Positions 23,182 to 31,885 of a stretch of DNA of 32,663 nucleotides are shown piece after piece. Below the pieces are notes generated by a model. The model was not told where the DNA came from. It did no database searches and saw only the letters and a list, made by a program, of their open reading frames with translations. Within the stretch, counting starts at the first letter, position 1. Every line of letters starts with the position of its first letter. The stretch is taken from positions 1-32,663 of the forward strand of contig CAZSDV010000023.1 of assembly GCA_964605715.1 (NCBI GenBank), read 5' to 3'. This DNA comes from JAPUME01 sp964605715 (GTDB lineage Bacteria; Acidobacteriota; Terriglobia; UBA7540; JAPUME01). The position numbers and the translations under genes are program-made.

Positions 23182-23976
23182 TTACCGTATGGGGTTAAAG
23201 TCTTTTTCGACAATCGGAAGATTGAAAATAATCTGATTGTAGAAAAGTTCTGCTTTTCTTTGCCTATTTCTCCAACGGGTTTCCCGTCGTGGTACCAGGA
23301 TACCACTTAACATCTTGAAGTTACCGTAGGTCAACGCATAATCCTCCCAAATCCGGGTCCGGGGATGCTGGAGGCGATAGGCAATTCTCACTGGTAGTAG
23401 TCGGTTCTTATCGACAAATATCTTGATTCTTACTCGTTGAACATCGACGATCTCCACAACGAAAACGGTAACATTGTCAATAAAATCCGAACCTGCATCT
23501 ACCATCAAGATACCCGGTTCGTTCACCACTTTAGTTAAAAGGTGGTACAAGCCGTATCGCGCCCGCAGACGCCAGGCACGTATCTCTTCTTGACTCTGAC
23601 GCCCTCTACCCAACCGGTCGAGGCGCCACGCCTGCTTACCATTGTTGACCAGAATAATCGGCTTGTTCTTACCGTAAGAAAATCGGCGTTTATCAGGAAA
23701 GGCATCCTTGCTCTTGAAGGGCAGCATTCCAGCCGTTCCTCCTTCAGTAAGGATGTAGAACCGTCCACTCCTGGTCAGCGTTTTGATCTGACGGAATCTT
23801 TCTCCACCCATTTTCTTAATTGCTTGGTCGATAACCCATCTTGCAGAAGGAGAAATTTTATCGGATGCGGAAGATTCTTGTCCCACAATCGCAAAAAGGG
23901 TTTGTGGTACGCAAACTACAAAACTAAAACATCCCGCAAAAACCAGAAAAATCAGAAGGTCTCGTCGACCCAGCAT
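23182..23976 (-). CDS. Exported protein with LolA-like pattern, function unknown
   Basis: Secreted or lipoprotein-sorting-like protein. From the ATG at 23976 it has a signal sequence MLGRRDLLIFLVFAGCFSF; Cys16 or Cys22 might be lipidated, but neither lipobox is good. The body resembles the curved beta-sheet proteins of the LolA/LolB group: a helix with WVIDQAIKKMGGERFRQIKT, then alternating strands such as GRFYILTEGG, PDKRRFSYG, QAWRLDRLG, VFVVEIVDVQRVRIKIFVD and RLLPVRIAYR. The open frame runs back to 24123, overlapping plsC, but GGAGAGGGG before the ATG at 23976 decides the start (264 residues). The operon partner is plsC. The LolA-like call is a pattern judgement, not an identified family. 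Confidence 0.68.
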   Translation of the reverse strand: MLGRRDLLIFLVFAGCFSFVVCVPQTLFAIVGQESSASDKISPSARWVIDQAIKKMGGERFRQIKTLTRSGRFYILTEGGTAGMLPFKSKDAFPDKRRFSYGKNKPIILVNNGKQAWRLDRLGRGRQSQEEIRAWRLRARYGLYHLLTKVVNEPGILMVDAGSDFIDNVTVFVVEIVDVQRVRIKIFVDKNRLLPVRIAYRLQHPRTRIWEDYALTYGNFKMLSGILVPRRETRWRNRQRKAELFYNQIIFNLPIVEKDFNPIR

Positions 23977-24055
23977 TACCCCCCCTCTCCACAAGATCTC
24001 CGGGTAAAAGGGTACTGCCTTAGGGCTGCCCGACGTCAACCTTTCCATTCGCAAG

Positions 24056-24871
24056 CTAACCTCCAGCCTCTCCATCCTCCAGGAAATGGAACCGGGAGGC
24101 AACCTGTTTACGAACTCGCTCACTTAACGCTGTAACTCCACCGGTGGTGAGCCCATCAGTCTTAATAGGAGGATGGATAATCATCTCCGGTGTTCCTGGG
24201 CGCACATGATAAGAACCTGGAGGCAGTGTGTCACGGGTCCCATTTAACGTAATTGGGACAACCGGGGCCTGTGCTTCAACGGCTAAAAGAAAGGTGCCCC
24301 TCTTAAATTCCCCAAGTTGCCCCTCCGGACTGCGAGCGCCTTCAGGGAAAAGCACCACTGATCTCCCTTCGCGAATCTTGCGGGCCGCAAGCTCAAAACT
24401 CCTCATTGCATCATGGGGTTTCCCACGCTCCACTGGTATGTGCCCGGAGCGACGCAAGTGCCATCCAAGAAAAGGAACATGGAACAAAACTCTCTTAGAA
24501 AGGAATCGAAATGGAACCTTAAGATGAACGAAGAGTATAGGAATGTCCATGGCGCTAGGGTGATTAACACAATAGATCGTCGGCCGGTTTACGTGGACGT
24601 TTTCCTCTCCTTCCACTTCCACGGTAATACGGCTAGTCTTTAGAATCAGCCAGGACCAGGTACGAGCACAAGTATGTTGCCAGCGTCCTCCAGAATCTAC
24701 AATTGAGCCAATCAGTGAGAGCGAACCCATCACGCCCGTGTAAAAATAAATTAATGGGTTAGTAAAGAATAGCGAGCGAGCATAACTCAATCCGTCCTTG
24801 AGGCACTTAAGGATGTCCCGATGCTTGGATTTTAATTCGGTCCGCTCATTCATGTCTGATTGCCCATTCAT
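24056..24871 (-). CDS. plsC: 1-acyl-sn-glycerol-3-phosphate acyltransferase (PlsC family)
   Basis: Membrane-associated acyltransferase making phosphatidic acid from lysophosphatidic acid. The hydrophobic N-terminal segment LIYFYTGVMGSLSLIGSIV anchors it. Family blocks: block I VNHPSAMD (catalytic His104 and Asp109), block II with HIPVERG near 144-150, block III FPEGARS at 175-181 and block IV VVPITLNGT near 204-212. The 271 residues are typical. Its ATG at 24871 directly follows the folC stop (TGAATG), so translation is coupled. The gene downstream is the exported LolA-like protein. Chain-length preference is unknown. Confidence 0.94.
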   Translation of the reverse strand: MNGQSDMNERTELKSKHRDILKCLKDGLSYARSLFFTNPLIYFYTGVMGSLSLIGSIVDSGGRWQHTCARTWSWLILKTSRITVEVEGEENVHVNRPTIYCVNHPSAMDIPILFVHLKVPFRFLSKRVLFHVPFLGWHLRRSGHIPVERGKPHDAMRSFELAARKIREGRSVVLFPEGARSPEGQLGEFKRGTFLLAVEAQAPVVPITLNGTRDTLPPGSYHVRPGTPEMIIHPPIKTDGLTTGGVTALSERVRKQVASRFHFLEDGEAGG

Positions 24872-26227
24872 TCAAGACACTGCATCCACTTCAGATTTTT
24901 GGCAATTTTCTGCTTCCGCACGCAATACTTTACAAATATCGCCCACCAGAAATAGAGAGCCTGTGGCGAGAATAACATCCCGCGGCCCTGACTCTCGTCG
25001 GGCTGCTTCCAGTGCCCTCGAAGGATCTCCTTCTAGGGTAAACCAGGCAGGGCGATTCTTCACCAATTCAAGTAATTCTTGAGGGGGAATTGCTCGTGAA
25101 ACAGAGGCTTGAGTCAAGTAAACCTTCTCAGCCAAAGGAAAAAGAATATCACTGATCTCGGCAACATTTTTGTCTCGCGTAGAGGAGTATATCAAGTGCA
25201 CCTTGCGAGGTCGAACATCCTCATAAAGAAATTCTGCCAGTTGTCGAGCGGCGCCCGGATTGTGGGCTCCATCTAACAGAAGCGTGGGCGTGAAATCCAT
25301 CAACTCCAATCGCCCTGGCCATCGCACCTCTTGAATGGCTTTAACAAGGGGACCGTGGGAGACTGGCATCCCTAACTCCTTTAGCTTCCAGGCTGCAGCG
25401 GCTGCAGCAACAGCATTCCGCACCTGGAATTTCCCTCTCAACCCTACTGAAATATTCGAGAAACGCCCCTCGCCTATAGGAGGTTTAAGACTGAGATCAA
25501 AATGGTAAAAACCTTTGGAGCTCCGTAAGTTTTCAATCACAGTAGAGGTTTGAATCTCTATATACTCGGACCTTAACTCTTCTGCTCGCTTGCGAATTTC
25601 GACCAAGGCCTCTGGCTCATCCACACCAACCAGAACAGGAATACGGGGCCGAATAACTCCGGCCTTTTCTCGCGCGATTTCCGCTAAAGAAAAACCGAGA
25701 ATTCGCTCGTGATCAAAGTCCACATTCGTAATAAGGGCCATCGCTGGATCAGCGGTCAAAGTTGCATCCAGTCGACCTCCTAACCCCACCTCTAAAACTG
25801 CTACACGCACCTGCATACGGGAAAAATAAAGGAAGGCTGCGGCGGTAACGAGCTCAAAATAACTTGGAGACTCTTTCCAGGCAGCCTGTCTTTGAATCTT
25901 TTTAGTCACCTCCAAAACCTCGGAGAAGACATTCGCAAATTTCTCATCAGGAATATCAGTTCCGTTTATTTTAATTCGCTCGTTTAGCCTAACCAAGTGA
26001 GGAGAGGTAAAAAGCCCCGTGCGAATTCCAGATAAAGAAAGAATTCCAGCCAACAGGATTGAAGTAGAACCTTTACCGTTAGTCCCAGCAACACTCACAC
26101 TCAGAAAGCTACGCTGCGGATTACCAAGTGCATCTAGCAAAATAGTAATCTTCTCGAGCCCAAGCTTCCTTCCCATCATGTCAGAGCCAAGGGAATCAAG
26201 ATAGGCAAGACATTCTTTGTAGGTCAT
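24872..26227 (-). CDS. folC: Bifunctional folylpolyglutamate synthase / dihydrofolate synthase
   Basis: ATP-dependent ligase adding glutamate to dihydropteroate and to folates; cytosolic. P-loop GTNGKGS at residues 48-54 and SPHLVRLNERIKINGTDIPD around 82-100 are diagnostic. The central domain has VLEVGLGGRLDATL and ALITNVDFDHERILG, and the C-terminal Mur-ligase domain has RWPGRLELMDFTPTLLLDGA with the HNPGAARQL motif. The open frame runs back to 26335, but the start is the ATG at 26227 (451 residues), which fits the MTYKECLAYLDSLG family start and clears the accD stop by 34 bp. accD-folC adjacency is a well-known arrangement. Confidence 0.96.
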   Translation of the reverse strand: MTYKECLAYLDSLGSDMMGRKLGLEKITILLDALGNPQRSFLSVSVAGTNGKGSTSILLAGILSLSGIRTGLFTSPHLVRLNERIKINGTDIPDEKFANVFSEVLEVTKKIQRQAAWKESPSYFELVTAAAFLYFSRMQVRVAVLEVGLGGRLDATLTADPAMALITNVDFDHERILGFSLAEIAREKAGVIRPRIPVLVGVDEPEALVEIRKRAEELRSEYIEIQTSTVIENLRSSKGFYHFDLSLKPPIGEGRFSNISVGLRGKFQVRNAVAAAAAAWKLKELGMPVSHGPLVKAIQEVRWPGRLELMDFTPTLLLDGAHNPGAARQLAEFLYEDVRPRKVHLIYSSTRDKNVAEISDILFPLAEKVYLTQASVSRAIPPQELLELVKNRPAWFTLEGDPSRALEAARRESGPRDVILATGSLFLVGDICKVLRAEAENCQKSEVDAVS

Positions 26228-26261
26228 GTGGGTAATGTGGGCCCTGAGGGCTAGGCTGGAT

Positions 26262-27110
26262 TCAATCCCAGGCACCGAGAAATTTGAGTGAATTGGCAAG
26301 ATATACCTTGAGATTTTTGCGGGAAACGATGGCATCGATCATTCCATGGTCCAGGAGAAATTCTGCGCGTTGAAACCCCTCTGGTAGCTTTTGACGGATA
26401 GTCTGCTCAATCACACGCGGTCCAGCAAACCCGATCAATGCACCAGGCTCGGCAAGGTTAAGGTCTCCAAGCATGGCAAAACTCGCCGTCACGCCGCCCG
26501 TCGTGGGATCGGTAAGTACTGAGATGTAGGGTTTATGTATCTCGTCTAGCTGCCCTAGGGCAGTAGAAATTTTTGTCATCTGCATTAGGCTGATAGCGCC
26601 CTCCATCATTCTTGCTCCACCTGAACAAGAGACCACAACCAAGGGGAGATGATGTTCAATCGCGTGTTCGATGGATCTAGTAATCTTTTCCCCTACAACG
26701 GCCCCCATGCTGCCACCAACAAAGTTAAACTCCATGGCACAGATTATGACAGAGTGACCACCAATTAGGCCTTCAGCGCTAACCAATGCGTCCTTAAGGC
26801 CAGTTTTCCGCTCAGCAATAGCCAACCGGTCTCGATAGCTCTTGCTGTCCATAAATTGGAGTGGATCTGTACTTGAAAGCCCTTTGTCGCGCTCTACATA
26901 CTGACCCGAATCAAATAACATTTCGAGGCGAGCCTTGGCCGGCATCCGAAAGTGAAAATCACATTTCGGGCAACAATAAAGATTCTCGTCCAGATCTTGT
27001 TTCCATAAGGCCTGCTTGCACTTCTGGCACTTGACCCACAACCCTTCAGTCTGAACACGTTTATCCTTGGGAGGTTCAAGGGGCGATTTTTCTCTACTAA
27101 ACCAAGCCAT
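26262..27110 (-). CDS. accD: Acetyl-CoA carboxylase carboxyltransferase subunit beta
   Basis: Beta half of the bacterial acetyl-CoA carboxylase transferase, the first step of fatty acid synthesis, paired with AccA (not in the window). A four-Cys zinc ribbon at the N-terminus (Cys28, Cys31, Cys47, Cys50 in CQKC and CCPKC) separates it from propionyl-CoA-type beta subunits. The crotonase-fold body has VVSCSGGARMMEGAISLMQM, TDPTTGGVTASFAMLGDLNL and GFAGPRVIEQTIRQKLPEGF. The 282 residues are normal. The ATG at 27110 follows AGGAG by about 12 nt. It probably opens the leftward operon accD-folC-plsC and onward. Confidence 0.97.
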   Translation of the reverse strand: MAWFSREKSPLEPPKDKRVQTEGLWVKCQKCKQALWKQDLDENLYCCPKCDFHFRMPAKARLEMLFDSGQYVERDKGLSSTDPLQFMDSKSYRDRLAIAERKTGLKDALVSAEGLIGGHSVIICAMEFNFVGGSMGAVVGEKITRSIEHAIEHHLPLVVVSCSGGARMMEGAISLMQMTKISTALGQLDEIHKPYISVLTDPTTGGVTASFAMLGDLNLAEPGALIGFAGPRVIEQTIRQKLPEGFQRAEFLLDHGMIDAIVSRKNLKVYLANSLKFLGAWD

Positions 27111-27144
27111 TCAAATCTAAACTCCTATCAAGATTTCACATTCA

Positions 27145-27153
27145 AATATAGCA
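27145..27153 (-). promoter_or_regulatory. Extended -10 promoter of accD
   Basis: The minus strand reads TGCTATATT, with AAAG just upstream as in the fsa promoter. The predicted transcription start is near 27138, about 28 nt before the accD ATG. It lacks a -35 at normal spacing; a TTGATG is present but only 12 bp away. Confidence 0.5.
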
Positions 27154-27325
27154 CTTTAACATCATCAACGTGTCACAACGCCTCAAGCCAATAAGGCAAA
27201 ACCAAGCAGCGACGCTGAGCATCACCGAGCAATAAGGTAATAGAAAAATTTTTATCTAATATCCTTATAGCAAGCCATCCGGGGGGCTAGCATGAATAGC
27301 ACGTGGGGACCCACAGTACATTAGA

Positions 27326-28730
27326 CTACGTTAAAACGTCACGGACGATCTGACCATGGACATCGGTGAGCCGGAAATCTCGGCCCTGGAAGCGATAGGT
27401 CAGCTTTTTGTGGTCGATGCCGAGCAAGTGCAGCATCGTAGCGTGCAGATCGTGGATCTGAACAACGTTGTCCACGGCATTATAGCCAAGATCATCCGTG
27501 GCACCGTAGCTAATGCCACTTTTGATTCCACCGCCAGCCATCCACATAGAAAAACCTTTAATGTGATGATCTCGGCCAAGACGAGTACGCTCGTTGCCCT
27601 GCGACATGGGTGTACGGCCAAATTCTCCGCACCAGAGGACGAGCGAGTCCTCGAGCATGCCACGGTTTTTTAGGTCCTTCACTAGTGCTGCAGAACCTTG
27701 GTCAACATAGCCACAACTTTCAATCATACCCTTTTTGATTTCACTGTGATGGTCCCATCCGCGATGATATAAGTGTATAAAGCGCACCCCGCGCTCGGCC
27801 AGGCGCCGGGCCAACAAACAGTTTGATGCAAATGTTCCGTCTCCACCCTTCGTGCCATACATGTCGAGAATGTGCTTAGGCTCATCCCTGAAATCAACCA
27901 ACTCCGGAACGCTCATCTGCATTCGAAATGCCAGTTCGTACTGAGAAATTCGAGTCGTGATTTCTGGGTCTTCCCTTGAACCCTGCTGGATACGATTGAG
28001 ATTTATGATCGTATTGATGAGGCGTGACTGATTTTCGCGGCTCACCCCCATGGGATTGCGTACGTAATTGACGGGATCCCCGCTCGAGTTCAGCTTAACT
28101 CCCTGATATTTTCCAGGCAGAAAACCTGAGTGCCATTGCCGCGCAGCAATCGGTTGATCTTGACCCCCACCCTGTGAAGTCAATACGACAAAGCCTGGCA
28201 AATCCTCAGATTCACTTCCTAGTCCATAGGTAATCCAGGAACCCATGCTTGGCCGTCCTGGCAACCGATTACCTGTATTCATGAAGGTGTGAGCTGTATC
28301 ATGGTTGATCTGCTTGCAGCGATCTGATAATGCATATGTCGTCGGCGATTCCTCCAATGTGAGGTAGCAATGACGTCATGTGCTGGCCTGATATACCATA
28401 CCGTTTAAAGGGGTGTTGTGGCGCCAGGATGCGCAATTCATCTCCCTGGAGCTGAGCAATCTGTTGTCCTTTCGTGACGGACTCAGGCATGGGCTCGCCA
28501 TCGCGTTTCTCTAGTTCTGGCTTATAATCCAAGAGCTCGAGGTGGGCCGGTCCGCCCGCCATGCAAAGGAAAATAACCCGCTTGATCTTAGGTTCATGGT
28601 TTGGAAAACCCGCGATGTCGGGGTGGGCAAATAGGTTGGGCTTCAGCAGAGAGGCCAATGCCGCTGAACCGAGGCCCATTGACATACGGCCAAGGAAGGC
28701 CCGACGGGTTTGGAAGTTGAACTCGCTCAT
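27326..28730 (-). pseudogene. DUF1501 family protein (alkaline phosphatase/sulfatase-like fold), split by a frameshift
   Basis: Twin-arginine-exported protein of the DUF1501 family, found with PSCyt1 cytochrome proteins in Planctomycetota and Acidobacteriota. The first reading frame (28730-28299) gives MSEFNFQTRRAFLGRM, a Tat signal, then the family start up to DDICIIRSLQAD and a premature TGA. The second frame (longest version 28357-27326) resumes with QINHDTAHTFMNTGNRLPGR and runs to the normal C-terminus. Both halves align with one continuous ~470-residue protein, so a +1-type shift lies at about 28305-28320. It follows the cytochrome gene by 17 bp. Either a true pseudogene, a sequencing or assembly error, or recoding; an error is most likely, since both halves look otherwise intact. 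Confidence 0.85.
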
Positions 28731-28747
28731 CGCTGTTGTCTACCCCC

Positions 28748-31700
28748 CTAATATCTCATGATGAACTCGTGCTTATTGAAGATTGACCGTGCAATACTTG
28801 TCCAAGCGGCAAGATCGCTAACATCTAAATCTTCCGAGATCTCCGAAATACCCACTGAAAGCAGATTCTCTGCATCCTCCAGGTTGTTCTTGAAATACTT
28901 ACTCTGGCTTTTCAAGAGTTGTGTAAGAACTTTCTTTTCTTCATCCTGCACGTTTCGAGAGAAGGCATGCCGAAAAGCGAAATTGAGGCGAGCACTAGTA
29001 TCTGTTTCCCCTGATTCCAGAATCCGTTTTGCAAGGGTCCGCGCTGCCTCTACATAGGTAGGATCATTCAGCAGAGTAAGCGCCTGTAGTGGTGTGTTCG
29101 AAATAGAGCGGTCAGCCGCACACTCTTCCCGCGATGGAGCATCGAATGCCATCAGCGACGGATGAAGGTACTGCCGCTGCCAGTGCGTGTACAGACCTCG
29201 GCGAAACTGGTTTTCGTTCAGGTCAGCCTTATAGGTACGTTTGGGGAAATTGAATTCTTTGTAGTAGCCAGCGGGCTGGTAAGGCTTAACGCTAGGGCCA
29301 CCAATTGTAAGATTGAGTAGTCCGCTGACTGCTAGTGCACCGTCACGTATAAATTCTGCGTCCAGCCGAATCGCCGACTGTCGTCCATGATAGATATTGT
29401 ATGGGTCACCGCTTTCTAGCTCTTTACTTGGCTTGCTAGATCGACGATAAGTTGCAGAAAGCAACATTGTCCGGATGATATGTTTGACATCCCAGCCACT
29501 TTCCATGAACTCAATGGCCAACCAATCAAGGAGACTCTGGTTCAGTGGGGCCCTGCCCTGCGACCCAATATCATTGAGAATCTTTGACAGTCCAGTTCCG
29601 AAAAACGCCTTCCAGAGTCGGTTGACGAAGACTCGCGCCGTCAAAGGATTATCCTGGTCTACAAGCCAATTGGCAAGATCGAGGCGAGTGAGGCGACTGT
29701 TTTGATTGGGGATTTGCTTGAGAAAGTGAGGTGTCTGCGGCCCAACGATCTCTCCTGACTCATCCATCCAATTGCCACGCGGCAGGACCCGAACGGTCCT
29801 CGGCTTTACCGCGCGGGTTATGAGGCAGTCACCACCTTCTTGGAAAATGACCTGTTTCTTTCGCTCCAACTCCCGAATCTGCCTCCAATAAGAATTGCCT
29901 TTGGTAATGTTCAGAAATTGTTCCTTGAGTACGGATTGCTGGCTAGCATTAAGGTTACCCTGCTCCATAATCTCTTCTTCCGTGATCCTTCTCGATGTGA
30001 ATTCTGGAAACGCGGCTTTGGTAACTGACAGTCGAAATAGACTCGGAGCTGGCTTCCAGCTACCTTCTTCGTAAAACATACGGACCCGAAGCACATCACC
30101 GGATCTTGGTTCCAGGGGAGATTTGAGAAGAAAGATGGCTTGCAGTGAGTCCCCTGTCGTTCCTAATCGACCCCAACCGCTGTGTTTGTGTTCATCAAGG
30201 GCATAAAGGACGGAACGGCGTTCCTCATGCCCATTGTCGAAAGCTGCCACAATAGGAATGGGCTGCGGGCGTGAACGGCGACGCACAAGCTCGACCGTGA
30301 ACCGAGTCAGCATAAACTTTTTCTCAGCATCAGAAGATGAACCAAGAGATGCGCTTGTTGGAGACTGGAACACTTCCAGTCGAATTGCCGTTATCTTGCC
30401 TGGCCCAAGCTTAAGATCAGCTCGGTAAGTGTCATTGTCCGGGGGTTTTCCTTTGATTTCTATCGTCCCGTCTTTATGACGACGAAACTTAGATTTGCTT
30501 TTTGCGCCAAGATCGCGCACCTTCGGCACTACCCAGCTCTCGTTGGTTTCTTGAATGTAGCGAGCAAAGCGTTCTAACTCTGCCTGATTGGGAAGAAACT
30601 GTCCCCTTCCTTTCAGCTCGAGTCTAGCTATTTCACGATCAATTCTGGCGATCTGCTTTTTACCTTGAGGAGTCGGCACCCTGAGTCGTGGACCAAAGTC
30701 CCAACTGCCTGAGTAAACACCTACCTCCTCGATGTCAGCGAAGAAAGCAGCGAACTGATAAAAGTCCTTAGTCGAAAAGGGGTCAAACTTATGATCGTGG
30801 CATTCCGCACATCCAAGTGTTGAACCGAGCCAAACGGTCGAGGTTGCCCTTAGTCGATCGGATAGGTATCTTGCTAAGTACTCTTCAGCCTGTGCGCCGC
30901 CCTCGTTGGTCATGCGGTTGAGGCGATTATACCCACTGGCGACCCGTTGCCAAGTTGTAGGTTTTGGTAAAAGGTCACCTCCGAGTTGCTCTCGGGTAAA
31001 TTGGTTGAAGGGCATATTTTCGTTAAAGGCACGAATCACATAGTCTCGGTAGGGGTACATGCTAACTGGCACATCACCGTGGAATCCCATTGTGTCTGCG
31101 TATCGTACCAAGTCCAGCCAGTGAACTGCCATCCGTTCCCCAAATTGAGGTGATGACATAAATTTATCTACTAGCCTCTCGTAAGCAATAGCAGCACTGT
31201 CGTTAACGAAAGCATCGACAGTTTCCGGGGAAGGTGGGAGTCCGGTTAGATCAAGACTCAAGCGTCTGGCAAGTGTGTGGCTGTCAGCTTGGCCAACAGG
31301 CTGTAGATCCTTTTCTTCAAGTTTCCTATTAACAAGGTAGTCGATTGCAGGAGGCCCTCTTGGAGCTTCTGGACGCTGGGGCTTGATGTAGGCCCAGTGA
31401 GGTTCATATTGCGCGCCTTGTTTAATCCAGCGTGTTAGCAACTCCTTTTGTTCGTTGGTAAGCTTCTTGTTCAGCCAAGGCGGGGGCATGAGGTGAGCCG
31501 GTTCCAACGCCCGAATCCTCTTGACCAACTTGCTATTAACTGGGTCACCGGGCTTAATAGCCCCAGCCGCAATGGCTTCTTCCTTTTTATCTAGGCGAAG
31601 GTTTGCCTGGCGGGCATTGTGGTCGGGACCGTGACACTGGAAACAGTTTTCCGACAAAATCGGTCGAATATCGCGATTAAAATGGATTTGGGCTGCTGCG

Positions 31701-31759
31701 GCAATGCTCCACGAAAGAACCAATGTGATCCCAAATATGAACTTCAGTAAGTATTTCAT
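28748..31759 (-). CDS. PSCyt1/DUF1549/DUF1553 domain protein (planctomycete-type cytochrome)
   Basis: Large exported protein. Signal MKYLLKFIFGITLVLSWSIA; then a cytochrome c-like heme site CFQCH (Cys39, Cys42, His43) of the PSCyt1 type; DUF1549 (about 120-330) including LTGLPPSPETVDAFVND and a second CxxCH at Cys317-Cys320-His321; a central beta-rich ligand-binding-like region (about 430-620); and DUF1553 (about 700-1000) with NPLTARVFVNRLWKAFFGTG and the HNEFI-type C-terminus. The ATG at 31759 starts the signal; the frame runs back to 31816. About 1003 residues. Such proteins are paired with DUF1501 proteins, here just downstream, and may oxidise or hydrolyse carbohydrates. The chemistry is not proven. 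Confidence 0.92.
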   Translation of the reverse strand: MKYLLKFIFGITLVLSWSIAAAAQIHFNRDIRPILSENCFQCHGPDHNARQANLRLDKKEEAIAAGAIKPGDPVNSKLVKRIRALEPAHLMPPPWLNKKLTNEQKELLTRWIKQGAQYEPHWAYIKPQRPEAPRGPPAIDYLVNRKLEEKDLQPVGQADSHTLARRLSLDLTGLPPSPETVDAFVNDSAAIAYERLVDKFMSSPQFGERMAVHWLDLVRYADTMGFHGDVPVSMYPYRDYVIRAFNENMPFNQFTREQLGGDLLPKPTTWQRVASGYNRLNRMTNEGGAQAEEYLARYLSDRLRATSTVWLGSTLGCAECHDHKFDPFSTKDFYQFAAFFADIEEVGVYSGSWDFGPRLRVPTPQGKKQIARIDREIARLELKGRGQFLPNQAELERFARYIQETNESWVVPKVRDLGAKSKSKFRRHKDGTIEIKGKPPDNDTYRADLKLGPGKITAIRLEVFQSPTSASLGSSSDAEKKFMLTRFTVELVRRRSRPQPIPIVAAFDNGHEERRSVLYALDEHKHSGWGRLGTTGDSLQAIFLLKSPLEPRSGDVLRVRMFYEEGSWKPAPSLFRLSVTKAAFPEFTSRRITEEEIMEQGNLNASQQSVLKEQFLNITKGNSYWRQIRELERKKQVIFQEGGDCLITRAVKPRTVRVLPRGNWMDESGEIVGPQTPHFLKQIPNQNSRLTRLDLANWLVDQDNPLTARVFVNRLWKAFFGTGLSKILNDIGSQGRAPLNQSLLDWLAIEFMESGWDVKHIIRTMLLSATYRRSSKPSKELESGDPYNIYHGRQSAIRLDAEFIRDGALAVSGLLNLTIGGPSVKPYQPAGYYKEFNFPKRTYKADLNENQFRRGLYTHWQRQYLHPSLMAFDAPSREECAADRSISNTPLQALTLLNDPTYVEAARTLAKRILESGETDTSARLNFAFRHAFSRNVQDEEKKVLTQLLKSQSKYFKNNLEDAENLLSVGISEISEDLDVSDLAAWTSIARSIFNKHEFIMRY

Positions 31760-31885
31760 GGTAACGCCTAAATGATATTTCGATTGAAACCTCAATCTCC
31801 GTGCCCAATAGTACAACAGGCATCCTTACTCTGCCAAACCACCATCATTGTGGGAACTTACCCGTGTATCTTAGAGTGTAAGAGT

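Noticed and set aside
23542..24135. Plus-strand frame of 197 codons opposite the LolA-like and plsC genes.
   Set aside because: Low-complexity shadow frame with no start signal; the opposite strand has coherent genes.
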